From the NCBI RefSeq assembly GCF_011065895.1, contig NZ_JAALCR010000004.1, forward strand, positions 1 to 64,000: DNA of 64,000 nucleotides, read 5' to 3'. This document shows positions 27,370 to 37,023 of the stretch, one piece after another. Each line of letters opens with the position of its first letter. Positions within the stretch are counted from its first letter, which is position 1. This DNA is from Paludisphaera rhizosphaerae (GTDB lineage Bacteria; Planctomycetota; Planctomycetia; Isosphaerales; Isosphaeraceae). A program made the translations under genes and the position numbers. The notes under the pieces are model-generated. The model saw nothing but the letters and a program-made list of their open reading frames with translations. It did not search any database and had not been told where the DNA came from.

Positions 27370-29241
27370 ATGGGTTGGAACACGACGCAACCGACCGCTC
27401 CTCTCACCGCCCTCGAGGCGTTCCAGACGCTCACCCTTGAGGACCTGCGCCCGCTGTCCGAGCTGATCGCGTCGGATCCGCCCAAGAAGAAGAGCGACCT
27501 CGTCCCCTGGCTGGCGAAGGTCATGACCGACCCGGCAAAGGTCCAGGAGTTGTACGACGGGCTCGACGAGTCATCCCGACGGGCCGTGCGGATCGCCGCG
27601 TTCGACCCCGCCGGCCGGCTCGACCTGGAGAAGTTGCAGGCGCAGTTTGGCGAGAAGCCTCGCTTCAATACGGCCGACCCCAACCGATCCAAGTGGGATT
27701 ACGACTACAAGGAGAGGAAGCAGATCAAGCCGACCTTGCTTCGCCTTTTCTTCCCGCGCTTCAAGGAACTGCCGAGAGACGTTCGAGCGATCCTCCGCTC
27801 CTTCGCTCCGGCGCCCAAGCGATTCTCGATCCCCACGCTCGACGCCCCTCCGCTCACCCACACCCTGCCCAAGGTCGGCTGGACGAATGATGACAAGGAT
27901 CAGCAAGAATCGCAGGAACCGGTCCGCGTGCGAGAGACGGCGACCGAAGCCCAGGCCGATCTCCTCGCCGTACTGAGGCTGGTCGAGGCCGGCAAGGTCC
28001 GGGTGACCGACAAGAATTTCGTCCCGACCGAAGCTTCGCGAAAAGCCTTGGCGCCGATCCTCGCGGGAGGCGACTTCTACAGGCCGGAGGAAGCCGAGGA
28101 ATGGAAGTACGACCCGGCCGTCGACCTGGGGATCCGCTCGTTCGCCTGGCCCATGCTGCTCCAGGCCGGCGGACTCGCCCAGAAGGTCGGGGACAAGCTC
28201 AAACTCACGGCGGCCGGCAAGAAGGCCCTGCTCGACCCGCCGGCGGAGGTCCTCGACAAACTATGGGCCTCCTGGCTGAAGACGAAGACGTTCGACGAAT
28301 TCTCCCGCGTCGATGCGATCAAAGGCCAGAGCCGCGCCCACATGAGCGGGACGGCGGGCCGGAGGGAAGTCGTGGTTCAAGCCCTGGGCGAATGCCCGGT
28401 GGGCGAGTGGTTCTCGATTGACGATTTCTTTCGACTGCTGAGGGCGACCGGACGATCGTTCGAGGTCGCCCAGAAGGTCTACGAGCTGTATATCGCCGAG
28501 CACTACTATGGGAACCTCGGGTATGGCGACGAGCACGCCTGGGAGCAGTTGCAGGGGCGATTCATCCTGGTCTTCCTGTTCGAGTATGCCGCCACCCTCG
28601 GCGTCGTCGACGTGGCGTACCTGCCCCCCCAGGGTATCCGAGATGATTTTGCGAGCCGATGGGGAGCGGACGACCTGAGCTGCCTGTCCCGCTACGACGG
28701 GCTGCTTTACGTGCGGATCAACTCGCTCGGAGCCTGGCTGCTTGGGAAGGCCGAGGAGTATCGCCCGGCCGCTCCGAAGAGGACCGACCTGATTCGCGTC
28801 CTGCCGAATCGGGACGTGGTCGCCGCCCGAGAACTCCCCGCGGCGGATCGACTCCTTCTGGAGCGATTCGCCGAGCCAACCTCTGAGAACGTGTGGGCCC
28901 TCTCGGCATCGAAGGCTCTCGACGCCGTGGAGGAAGGCGGGAGCATCGACGAATTGGAGCAGTTCCTGACGACCCGGTCCAACGGCGATCTGCCCGCCCT
29001 CGTGGTGCAGTTCCTGGTCGACCTGCGCTCCAAGGTCGACCGGCTGAAGAACGCCGGGACGGCCCGGCTGATCGCGTGCGCGGATGAGAACGTCGCGGCC
29101 GAGTTGGCCGCGGAACGGAGCCTGAAGGGGAAATGCCTCCGAGCCGGCGACCGCTTCGTCGTCGTCCGCGACGCCGACCTCGCAGCCGTCAAGAAAGCCG
29201 TCAAGAGGCTCGGCTGGGTCTGGCCGATCCTCGACGAGTGA
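27370..29241 (+). CDS. Helicase-associated (XPB/Ssl2 N-terminal-like) domain protein
   Basis: 623 residues from ATG 27370; the open frame upstream crosses the start of the divergent gene and is not used. No DEAD/DEAH motor motifs are present. The last 160 residues match the pattern of stand-alone helicase-associated proteins (PF13625 type): VLPNRDVVAARELPAADRLL, FAEPTSENVWALSASKALDA, a Ser/Thr spacer, and ADENVAAELAAERSLKGKCL before a VVVRD strand. The N-terminal half has winged-helix-like segments (RAVRIAAFD...LDLEKLQAQFG; LRLVEAGKVRVTDKNFVPTE). In actinobacteria such proteins are uncharacterised. Possible DNA-binding or repair role; inference only. Confidence 0.65.
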   Translation: MGWNTTQPTAPLTALEAFQTLTLEDLRPLSELIASDPPKKKSDLVPWLAKVMTDPAKVQELYDGLDESSRRAVRIAAFDPAGRLDLEKLQAQFGEKPRFNTADPNRSKWDYDYKERKQIKPTLLRLFFPRFKELPRDVRAILRSFAPAPKRFSIPTLDAPPLTHTLPKVGWTNDDKDQQESQEPVRVRETATEAQADLLAVLRLVEAGKVRVTDKNFVPTEASRKALAPILAGGDFYRPEEAEEWKYDPAVDLGIRSFAWPMLLQAGGLAQKVGDKLKLTAAGKKALLDPPAEVLDKLWASWLKTKTFDEFSRVDAIKGQSRAHMSGTAGRREVVVQALGECPVGEWFSIDDFFRLLRATGRSFEVAQKVYELYIAEHYYGNLGYGDEHAWEQLQGRFILVFLFEYAATLGVVDVAYLPPQGIRDDFASRWGADDLSCLSRYDGLLYVRINSLGAWLLGKAEEYRPAAPKRTDLIRVLPNRDVVAARELPAADRLLLERFAEPTSENVWALSASKALDAVEEGGSIDELEQFLTTRSNGDLPALVVQFLVDLRSKVDRLKNAGTARLIACADENVAAELAAERSLKGKCLRAGDRFVVVRDADLAAVKKAVKRLGWVWPILDE

Positions 29242-29254
29242 CAGGCGCATGAAA

Positions 29255-29280
29255 AACGGGAGCCCGAGGGGGCTCCCGTT
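29255..29280. terminator. Bidirectional terminator between XPB-like gene and groEL
   Basis: An 11-bp stem (29255-29265 with 29270-29280) of AACGGGAGCCC type, placed between two convergent genes, 13 bases past one stop and 48 past the other. It has AAAA on the left, so minus-strand transcripts end in a U run. Confidence 0.8.
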
Positions 29281-29328
29281 CGCGTTGTCTCGGATCAGAA
29301 CGCTCCGGGTCGCCCCGGAGTCGGTCGA

Positions 29329-30954
<1,626 letters not shown>

Positions 30955-31037
30955 GTTGCCTTCATCTCCACATCAACTAAAGGAAAGTGTCTCGTGTGAG
31001 GGCCGGGCCCGTCTTGATCGATGGAATCCGGGGACGG

Positions 31038-31328
31038 TCAGCTCACGACCGCCAGGATGTCGTCCTCGCGCATCAGGAGGACCTTCTTGTCGCCGTCGAG
31101 CTTGAATTCCTCGCCCGCGTACGAGGTGAAGATCACGACGTCGCCGACCTTGACCTGAAGCTCCCGGCGCTTGCCGTCCTTGGTCACGCGGCCCTCGCCC
31201 ACCGACAGCACCTTCCCCTTCTGGGGCTTGTCCTTGGCGGTCTCCGGCAGCACGATCCCGCCGGCGGTGGTCCCCTTGGCCTCTTCCCGCTCGACGACGA
31301 CGCGATCACCCAACGGCTTCAGATTCAT
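31038..31328 (-). CDS. groES: 10 kDa co-chaperonin GroES
   Basis: 96 residues from ATG 31328 (MNLKPLGDRVVVEREEAK), the standard GroES start; the longer frame to 31448 is upstream leader. The mobile loop is TTAGGIVLPETAKDKPQKG. VGDVVIFTSYAGEEF and the C-terminal LLMREDDILAVVS complete the fold. A GAGGAGCGAGGG ribosome region precedes the start. It caps GroEL rings. The 240 bases upstream hold no CIRCE-type repeat (TTAGCACTC-N9-GAGTGCTAA). Confidence 0.97.
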   Translation of the reverse strand: MNLKPLGDRVVVEREEAKGTTAGGIVLPETAKDKPQKGKVLSVGEGRVTKDGKRRELQVKVGDVVIFTSYAGEEFKLDGDKKVLLMREDDILAVVS

Positions 31329-31570
31329 CTGTCCCTCGCTCCTCAGTCGTTTCGTCCACCCGGTCGCGACCTCGCGCCGCCCCGCCGCCCATCCGAGAAC
31401 CCGCGGCGCGGCCCGCGCGACAGCATGACATGCCCACCCCATAGGCAAGGCTCATGCCGAGTCGAAATACACACCGCAAGTCGATAACAAGTCTTACTTT
31501 GCGTCCAAACCAAGCCGCCTCGACACCTTTCGCCATCCTGCCGGACGAGGCTGCCGAGTCGACCGCCATG
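31329..31570. other. groES leader and promoter region
   Basis: 242 bases between groES and the M19-like gene. AT-richer between 31450 and 31510. No gene and no heat-shock repeat recognised. Confidence 0.4.
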
Positions 31571-32482
31571 TCATTTTGGCAGACCGCCGGCCAGAGCCAG
31601 GAGAGCCTGTCGGGCGTTCTCGGCGACAACAAGGGGGGCGACCTCGGGCGGGAGGTTCGCTTCGATCCAGCCCGTGAGCCGGTCCACGTCGGCCAGCTCG
31701 GAGGGGATCTCGTCGAGGTCCAGGTAGTCGGTCGCGACGGCGATTCCCTCGTGTCCTTCTCGACCACGGAAGGGGATCGCGGCGAGGAACGCAACGGCCT
31801 CGCGGAAGGCTTCGGCGGAAAGGGATGGACGAACGCCGATCGTCGCGCCAAGCGCCCTCAAGCGGCGGACGCCGGCCGGGCCGAGGGTGTCGAGATCCCC
31901 CGTGAACAGCAACGGGAGCCGTTCGGAGCGGGTGGGGTCGGACTCGAACCAGTCGAGCACGGCGGCGGCTTCCGCCCCGACCAGATTGACCGCCGGGCAT
32001 GGTCCTTCGCCGGTGGGAGACAGTTCTAGGAGGCGGTCGAGCAGACCTCGGCCGAGGTTGCCGGGGATGGCGTCGAAGATGCGAACGCCGCGCTCGAACA
32101 GCGCGGGGATGCGGTCGAGGTCGGCCGGCTCGCGGATGAGGTTCTCCATTCCGTCCACGGCCAGAACGCCCCAACTGAGGGCGTCGGCGGGCTCGGCGAG
32201 CCATCGGGCGACGTCTTCGGGCCCACGCAGCAGGCGGCCGGAGAATTCGGCCTCGTGGCGGGCGATCATCTCACCCAGGGCGTGCCAGCGGTCGGCCTGC
32301 CGGGTCCAATCGGCCGGCTTGCGGCGACAGACGAGGACGGCCAGAGAGGTCCCCATGAAATAGCCGTCCAGCCGAGGAACGCGAGGGGGAATCTCGGCGT
32401 AGTCGTTGGGGTCGAAGTGGACGGTCTCGGCGGCGTACTGGAGCGCCCAGTCGCACCGCAGGTCGATCAATCGCATGGCCAT
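31571..32482 (-). CDS. Peptidase M19-like (membrane dipeptidase-type) protein, possibly inactive
   Basis: 303 residues. The start MAMRLIDLRCDWALQYAAET, the central SWGVLAVDGMENL, the ESDPTRSERLPLLFTGDLD region and the end IAVATDYLDLDEIPSELADV followed by ENARQALLALAGG lie in the positions expected for the renal-dipeptidase fold. However, the usual metal ligands (DGHxD at the start, the later HxxH and GSDFDG) are not there: the start has DLRCD with no His. So this may be a degenerate or specialised branch. It is 22 bases downstream of a secreted protein gene on the same strand. Family assignment is tentative. Confidence 0.5.
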   Translation of the reverse strand: MAMRLIDLRCDWALQYAAETVHFDPNDYAEIPPRVPRLDGYFMGTSLAVLVCRRKPADWTRQADRWHALGEMIARHEAEFSGRLLRGPEDVARWLAEPADALSWGVLAVDGMENLIREPADLDRIPALFERGVRIFDAIPGNLGRGLLDRLLELSPTGEGPCPAVNLVGAEAAAVLDWFESDPTRSERLPLLFTGDLDTLGPAGVRRLRALGATIGVRPSLSAEAFREAVAFLAAIPFRGREGHEGIAVATDYLDLDEIPSELADVDRLTGWIEANLPPEVAPLVVAENARQALLALAGGLPK

Positions 32483-32504
32483 CTCGCCGGTCGCGTCGGG
32501 ACGT

Positions 32505-34055
32505 TCAGGGAGCCTCCGGCGGCGCCTGGGGGACGATCTCCAGAAACCGGGCGACGGAGCGCTTGAGGTCTCCCCAGCGTACCACGTCCCAGGCCTTCTC
32601 GCGCGCCCAGCCCCCTTTCCAGACGATGAACTCCGACTGGGCGAGCATCACCGTCAGGGCTAGGTCGGCTCCATCGAAGCGTGTGACGTCGACCACGCTC
32701 GGTCGGAAGACTCCTGCGCGGCTGATCGGATGGTCATCCCGGCCGATGAGGGTTGCCGCCGATTGCTCCGGCGCCTCGGCCGATTTCAGGGCCGTTGCGA
32801 TCGCCCCCTCGCCCCAGCCCACGAGGACCATACCACCGCGCACGATCGACTTGATGGGTTGGTCGGCGAAGCGCTCCCTGCCGGCGAGCGCCGGCTGGAT
32901 GACACGTCGATGGATCCGCTCCGCGTCCTCCGGCCGTTCGGCGTGGAGGGCCACGACGACGCCCACGCCGACAGGCATGTTCGGGTCTCCGAGCAAGACC
33001 ACCCCCGCGCTGACGCCCCGGAGCAGCGGCCAGAGGTCGACTTCGGGACGAACGCCCCGGAGAGTGGCCATCAGGTTGATGCGGACGCGCAAGGGCTGGA
33101 GTTGGGCCCGGTCGGGGTCGGCTCGGTCAATGCGGTCGGCGATCTCGAACAGGGAATCCCAGAACGCCGCCCCGCGCCCCGTCGCCAGGGCGACGGCGGC
33201 GAGCGTCGAGTCGACCGGAAACCATGACAGCCAGGTCGGATCGATGGCAGGCGTATCCAGCATCGCGGGACGCTCGGCGGCGAATCGCGAGGCCAGGTCC
33301 AGGCCTAGACGGTCGCCTCGCAGGCTAAGGAAGCCGGCCGACGTCTTTAGACCCGCCGCTTTGAGCCCTGCAACAACCTGAGACGGGATCACCGATCTCG
33401 CGGGATCGGCCACCAGCCGGGAGGGGTCCAGGACGAACCGAAAACCGGAGTCCTCGGGGGTAAGCGCGAGCAGGTCGAAAGACGGCTCGGGCTCCTGCTT
33501 CGACAGCCGATCCAGCGCCCCGGCCAGCTCCGCGCGACGACTCGCGAAAGCCGTCCCGCGCGGAGTGACCGCCGCCAGGGCCGAACCTTCCTCACCCATG
33601 CGCTCGACGGGCGTCCCCGCCAACGGGGGTTCATCGCCTCCGCCCGAGAGCCGCATCGACGTCACCATGGCGGCGAGCGTCCCGTCGTCGTGGGGTGCCA
33701 CGGCCGACCACTGCATCGCCCCGTTCGGCTCGAAGCGGACGGCCAGCACGACGTCGCGAAAGGCCCGCCACTCGGCGACCATCTCCGGGTTGAACATCGC
33801 CGCGACGGCCTGCACGGCCTTCGGCAGCCCGTCCGGGTTCCCCGTCGCCCGCCGCCAGTTCGCCATGGCTGCCGCCGGGCTCGGCGCCTTCGAGCCCTCG
33901 AACAGCTTCAGCACCGCCTCCGCCTGCCGATCCGGCCCGACCGCCCGCACAACCAACGCAGGCTCGACGGCCTTGTCATCAGCCCTGGCAAGGGCCGGGA
34001 CGATGAGCGCCGCGGACAGGAACAGACGGCTTCCTTGCTTGATATTGAGCGTCAT
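32505..34055 (-). CDS. Secreted hypothetical protein (DUF3352-like)
   Basis: 516 residues. Signal peptide MTLNIKQGSRLFLSAALIVP, cleaved near ARA. The mature part alternates beta strands and helices typical of planctomycetal secreted proteins that resemble DUF3352 (for instance, AVALATGRGAAFWDSLFEIA, HAERPEDAERIHRRVIQPAL and RGGMVLVGWGEGAIATALK). No catalytic motif recognised. It precedes the M19-like gene by 22 bases, so the two are probably co-transcribed. Confidence 0.65.
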   Translation of the reverse strand: MTLNIKQGSRLFLSAALIVPALARADDKAVEPALVVRAVGPDRQAEAVLKLFEGSKAPSPAAAMANWRRATGNPDGLPKAVQAVAAMFNPEMVAEWRAFRDVVLAVRFEPNGAMQWSAVAPHDDGTLAAMVTSMRLSGGGDEPPLAGTPVERMGEEGSALAAVTPRGTAFASRRAELAGALDRLSKQEPEPSFDLLALTPEDSGFRFVLDPSRLVADPARSVIPSQVVAGLKAAGLKTSAGFLSLRGDRLGLDLASRFAAERPAMLDTPAIDPTWLSWFPVDSTLAAVALATGRGAAFWDSLFEIADRIDRADPDRAQLQPLRVRINLMATLRGVRPEVDLWPLLRGVSAGVVLLGDPNMPVGVGVVVALHAERPEDAERIHRRVIQPALAGRERFADQPIKSIVRGGMVLVGWGEGAIATALKSAEAPEQSAATLIGRDDHPISRAGVFRPSVVDVTRFDGADLALTVMLAQSEFIVWKGGWAREKAWDVVRWGDLKRSVARFLEIVPQAPPEAP

Positions 34056-34097
34056 GCTGCTTCCTCGGTTCCTGATCCTGGACTCCGTGAGAGCCTT

Positions 34098-34496
34098 TCA
34101 ACCCGCCTGGCCGACGACTTGCCTGGGATAAATGTAGGCCGCCTTGATGTACTGCCCGCCGAACGGCGCGGGGCCGACCCTCGTCGCGATCCGACCTGGA
34201 TACTTGCGATTGATCTCGGCGGCGGCTTCCGCGAGCGGCGTATGAGCCGAGACGACCTTCACCTGGAAGGGATCCAGGTAGACGCTGGGAGCCTCGGAAG
34301 TCGCCCGCATGACCGATCGATAGCCGTCTCTGCGATTGTCATCGGTGATCGCGTCGGAGGCGATGTAGAGGTACCAGGGGTCCTCGTCGGACTCCTTCAA
34401 CCAGAAGGCCACGTCGACCTCGAAGTCCTGGTTGAAGCGATGGACCAGGTCCGCGCCGGCTTCCAACTCGTCGCTCACCAGTGTCGTCGAATCCAT
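34098..34496 (-). CDS. Small partner protein of a HEPN gene
   Basis: 132 residues, cytoplasmic. It starts MDSTTLVSDELEAGADLVHR and has an aromatic-acidic centre (VDVAFWLKESDEDPWYLYIA), then LDPFQVKVVSAHTPLAEAA and a C-terminal strand KAAYIYPRQVV. It lacks the GSxxxG and DxD motifs of a MNT-type nucleotidyltransferase. It overlaps the 3' end of the upstream HEPN gene by 22 bases, so the two are translated together. I know similar small genes next to HEPN genes, but without a function. Confidence 0.65.
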   Translation of the reverse strand: MDSTTLVSDELEAGADLVHRFNQDFEVDVAFWLKESDEDPWYLYIASDAITDDNRRDGYRSVMRATSEAPSVYLDPFQVKVVSAHTPLAEAAAEINRKYPGRIATRVGPAPFGGQYIKAAYIYPRQVVGQAG

Positions 34497-34894
34497 GCCA
34501 GAACTCCCTCGTTCCCGTCTGCGACCGCCTCGTACATCTCGCGAGCCTTCACTTCCGACGCTGTTTCATAACGAGCCGCCTCGCTCCAATCCTTCACCGT
34601 CTGCCAGTTCAGGGCCAACTGTGAAGCGGGAACTTTGAGAATGTCCTGATCGAAGGGAGCCTCAAGTCCGGCGACCTTGACGAGTTTGCGGAGGTCATGG
34701 CTGTACGAGTCGTTCACCCGGGCCTTGTCCGGGAAATCGTGCTGATCCGTCTGCTTAGCGATGCACGCCTTCAAGGCGCACTCGACGGCGTACCCAACCA
34801 GATAATAGGCTCCTGACCAGCACGCGGCGTCGAGCAAGGCCTTCGCGTCCCGGACGCGTTCCTCGGCGAGTTGTTGCAGGTCCGTTCGATTCAC
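34475..34894 (-). CDS. HEPN domain protein
   Basis: 139 residues from GTG 34894, with GAGAGG about 10 bases upstream; an ATG at 34933 is the alternative. The sequence ALLDAACWSGAYYLVGYAVE then CALKACIAKQTDQHDF is the core HEPN helix, followed by SYSHDLRKLVKVAG. HEPN proteins are often toxins or RNases paired with nucleotidyltransferases, but I do not see a clear RxxxxxH RNase motif. It overlaps the next gene by 22 bases, a toxin-antitoxin-like layout, with a non-MNT partner. Confidence 0.78.
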   Translation of the reverse strand: MNRTDLQQLAEERVRDAKALLDAACWSGAYYLVGYAVECALKACIAKQTDQHDFPDKARVNDSYSHDLRKLVKVAGLEAPFDQDILKVPASQLALNWQTVKDWSEAARYETASEVKAREMYEAVADGNEGVLAWIRRHW

Positions 34895-35017
34895 CGCGGC
34901 GCGTCCTCTCGTCGGTTCTCGTTCGACTCGCATTCTATCCGCGACGATCGCCGAGCCGCCACGAATTCGGTCGGGTTCTCCGCGAACATCCGGGCGGCCG
35001 CCGGGGTCTCTTCTGGC

Positions 35018-35088
35018 GACGCTGGGGCCGGACGGCCAGGCAACCGGTTGCAGACCGGTGGAAGCGGGTTCGACTCCCGCCGGCGTCT
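35018..35088 (+). tRNA. tRNA-Cys (GCA anticodon)
   Basis: Acceptor GACGCTG pairs with CGGCGTC (one G-T). The anticodon stem ACCGG/CCGGT encloses TTGCAGA, giving GCA. The T arm is GCGGG-TTCGACT-CCCGC. Position 73 is U, the tRNA-Cys discriminator. The D stem is short (GCC/GGC), which is common for tRNA-Cys. Confidence 0.92.
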
Positions 35089-35193
35089 CTTTCAGGCAAG
35101 CTTTCGGCCTCGTCGGCCCCACGGCGCGCACGCCCCGTTTGGTGCGGTCGGCGGTGCGCGTCCCGCGAGGGGGATCATGAACGTGGGCGAGGT

Positions 35194-35271
35194 CGTGGCA
35201 GTGGTAGCTCAACTGGTTAGAGCATCAGACTTAAGATCTGAGGGTCACAGGTTCGACTCCTGTCCACACGG
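35194..35271 (+). tRNA. tRNA-like gene with UAA anticodon and irregular acceptor stem
   Basis: From 35205 to 35263 the body is a regular class I tRNA: D arm GCTCAACTGGTTAGAGC; anticodon stem TCAGA/TCTGA around CTTAAGA, anticodon TAA; 5-base variable loop; T arm ACAGG-TTCGACT-CCTGT. UUA codons are Leu, but bacterial tRNA-Leu is normally class II with a long variable arm. The 3' acceptor CCACACG pairs with the 5' side only if four bases (GCAG, 35198-35201) bulge from CGTG...TGG. With a plain 7-base acceptor just four pairs form. It may be a pseudo-tRNA or an unusual tRNA. Confidence 0.6.
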
Positions 35272-35677
35272 GACGAGCCGGAGCAATCCGGCCCATCCGC
35301 CAGGGACGCTGTAAACGTCTCTACCATGAAGCCCGAGGGAGACGGGCGGCCGACCGGTCGGCCCGCGACGACGCCGAAAAGGCCCGTCGCGGGCGGCGCG
35401 GAGGGACGCCCTGCGGCCTCGCGGATCCCGTCCCGGACGGGCGTCGGCAAAGGCGGCGCGAGGGTTGAAGGAGAGCGATCGGGGCTGCGGCCTCGGTTGA
35501 ACGCCTCCAGCCGGAACGCCGCCCGGATCGTCGCTCGACGGGACTCAACCGGGGCCCCGCGAACCGATGCGTGACCGCCGGTCGTTCCGTCTCCTGAAGG
35601 CCCTTTTCACTTCCACGTTCAACCAATCTTTCTTATGAACGATTCCTGACAACATCCCCGCGGGAGGAGGTCCCGTC
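35272..35677. other. Intergenic region with no recognised gene
   Basis: About 400 bases between the tRNA-like gene and the band-7 gene. Arg-rich short frames occur on both strands but have poor ribosome sites and low-complexity composition, so I do not call them. A GGGAGGAGG ribosome site ends the region. Confidence 0.5.
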
Positions 35678-36784
35678 GTGTTCTTCATCAAGCGATTCAA
35701 GGTCCGCAGCTTCGAAATGGGCCTCCACTTCCGCGACGGCGAATTCCGCGGTTTGCTCACGCCCGGCGATCACTGGTTCTTCGACCCCTTCGGCAAGCTG
35801 AAGGTCGAGGTCGCCTCGCGCCGGACCGCCTTCTTGACGCACGAGAAGCTCGACGTCATCGCACGCTCGGGCGCGCTCAAGGGGTACGCACAGGTGGTCG
35901 ACCTCCAGGACTCCCAGCGTGGGCTGGCCTGGGTCGACGGCCGGTTCGCCGGGTTCCTGCCTCCTGGGCTGCACGCCTACTGGCTGGACCCTCGCAAGGT
36001 CGCCGTCGAAGTGGTCGACGTCCGCAACCCTCGGTTCGAGCACGACGAGTCGAAGGCGATCCTGCGAAACGCCACGGCAGCGGCCTACCTGGAGACCGGG
36101 TCGGTCGGCCGGGGGTGCGTGGGCGTGCTCTTCCTCGACGGCCGGTTCGCCGGCGCGCTGGAGCCGGGCCCCTGGGCCTTCTGGCGGGGCGCGGCCGACG
36201 TCCGCGTGGTCGAGGTCGACCTGCGTGAAGCGACGCTCGACGTCGCCGGCCAGGAGATCATGAGCGCGGACAAGGTCACGCTCCGGATCAACGCCCTGGC
36301 GACGTACCGCGTCATCGACCCTCGCAAGGCCGTCTGCGCCGTGGACGACTTCAAGCAGGCCCTCTACCGCGAAGCCCAGCTCGCGCTGCGGGCGGTCGTC
36401 GGCGGGCGGGACCTGGACGCCCTGCTGGCCGACAAGCAGACCGTGGCCGCCGAGGCCGCCGAACTGCTCGCCCCCCGCGCCTCGGCGCTGGGGCTCGAAG
36501 TCGCCTCACTGGCCGTCCGCGACCTGATCCTCCCCGGCGACATGAAGGAGCTGATGAACAAGGTCACGGAGGCCCGCAAGGCCGCCGAGGCCGACCTCAT
36601 CACTCGTCGCGAGGAAACCGCCGCCATCCGCAGTCAGGCCAACACCGCCCGGCTGCTCGCGGAGAACCCAACCCTCATGCGGCTCCGCGAACTCGAAGTC
36701 CTGGAAAAGGTAGCCGCCTCCGGCAAGCTGAATGTCGTCCTGGGCGACAAGAAGCTCGCGGAGTCCGTCCTCAACCTTCTCTGA
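35678..36784 (+). CDS. Slipin/band-7 (SPFH) family protein with N-terminal repeats
   Basis: 368 residues, GTG start after GGGAGGAGG. The C-terminal half is a band-7/SPFH domain: DVAGQEIMSADKVTLRINAL, ATYRVIDPRKAV, a helical stretch with LREAQLALRAVVGGRDLDALL-like text, then SLAVRDLILPGDMKELMNKV and a coiled tail of EARKAAEADLITRREETAAI type. The N-terminal half holds three copies of a G-DG-F-G-L-PG-F/W unit (near residues 15-36, 85-104 and 148-166). No clear membrane helix. SPFH proteins scaffold membrane microdomains or proteases. Single gene, followed by a nested terminator. Confidence 0.82.
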   Translation: MFFIKRFKVRSFEMGLHFRDGEFRGLLTPGDHWFFDPFGKLKVEVASRRTAFLTHEKLDVIARSGALKGYAQVVDLQDSQRGLAWVDGRFAGFLPPGLHAYWLDPRKVAVEVVDVRNPRFEHDESKAILRNATAAAYLETGSVGRGCVGVLFLDGRFAGALEPGPWAFWRGAADVRVVEVDLREATLDVAGQEIMSADKVTLRINALATYRVIDPRKAVCAVDDFKQALYREAQLALRAVVGGRDLDALLADKQTVAAEAAELLAPRASALGLEVASLAVRDLILPGDMKELMNKVTEARKAAEADLITRREETAAIRSQANTARLLAENPTLMRLRELEVLEKVAASGKLNVVLGDKKLAESVLNLL

Positions 36785-36798
36785 CTGAATGTCTCACG

Positions 36799-36859
36799 GA
36801 GCGACGAACCGCATTTCAACGAACTTCCCCCTCTCGCGGGGGAAGACCGTTCGTCGCTC
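36799..36859 (+). terminator. Nested hairpin after the band-7 gene, core shared with the repeat family
   Basis: Outer stem 36799-36809 with 36849-36859 (11 bp). Inside it sits CTTCCCCC/GGGGGAAG (36824-36831 with 36838-36845), the core hairpin of the repeat at 12837 and 16955. It begins 15 bases after the stop and probably ends the transcript. Confidence 0.6.
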
Positions 36860-37023
36860 TCACTGAGCCTTGATAAGCGGAAATCCGACCACCACCGCCG
36901 GTCGGCCGGCCGATCGGCGGCGGGATTTGCAATCGAGGGTCGAGCGTGCGATGATGACGGACGTCGACGCGGCCCGCTGTCAGGGCCGAGACGCCCGACC
37001 TCTTGCCCGGGAGGAGGCTCGAC

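Noticed and set aside
34475-35212. HEPN gene starting at 35212
   Set aside because: The extended frame runs through tRNA-Cys on the other strand and lacks HEPN similarity; GTG 34894 is better.
35326-35574. Arg-rich 82-residue frame before the band-7 gene
   Set aside because: Low complexity, no ribosome site, competing frames on both strands.
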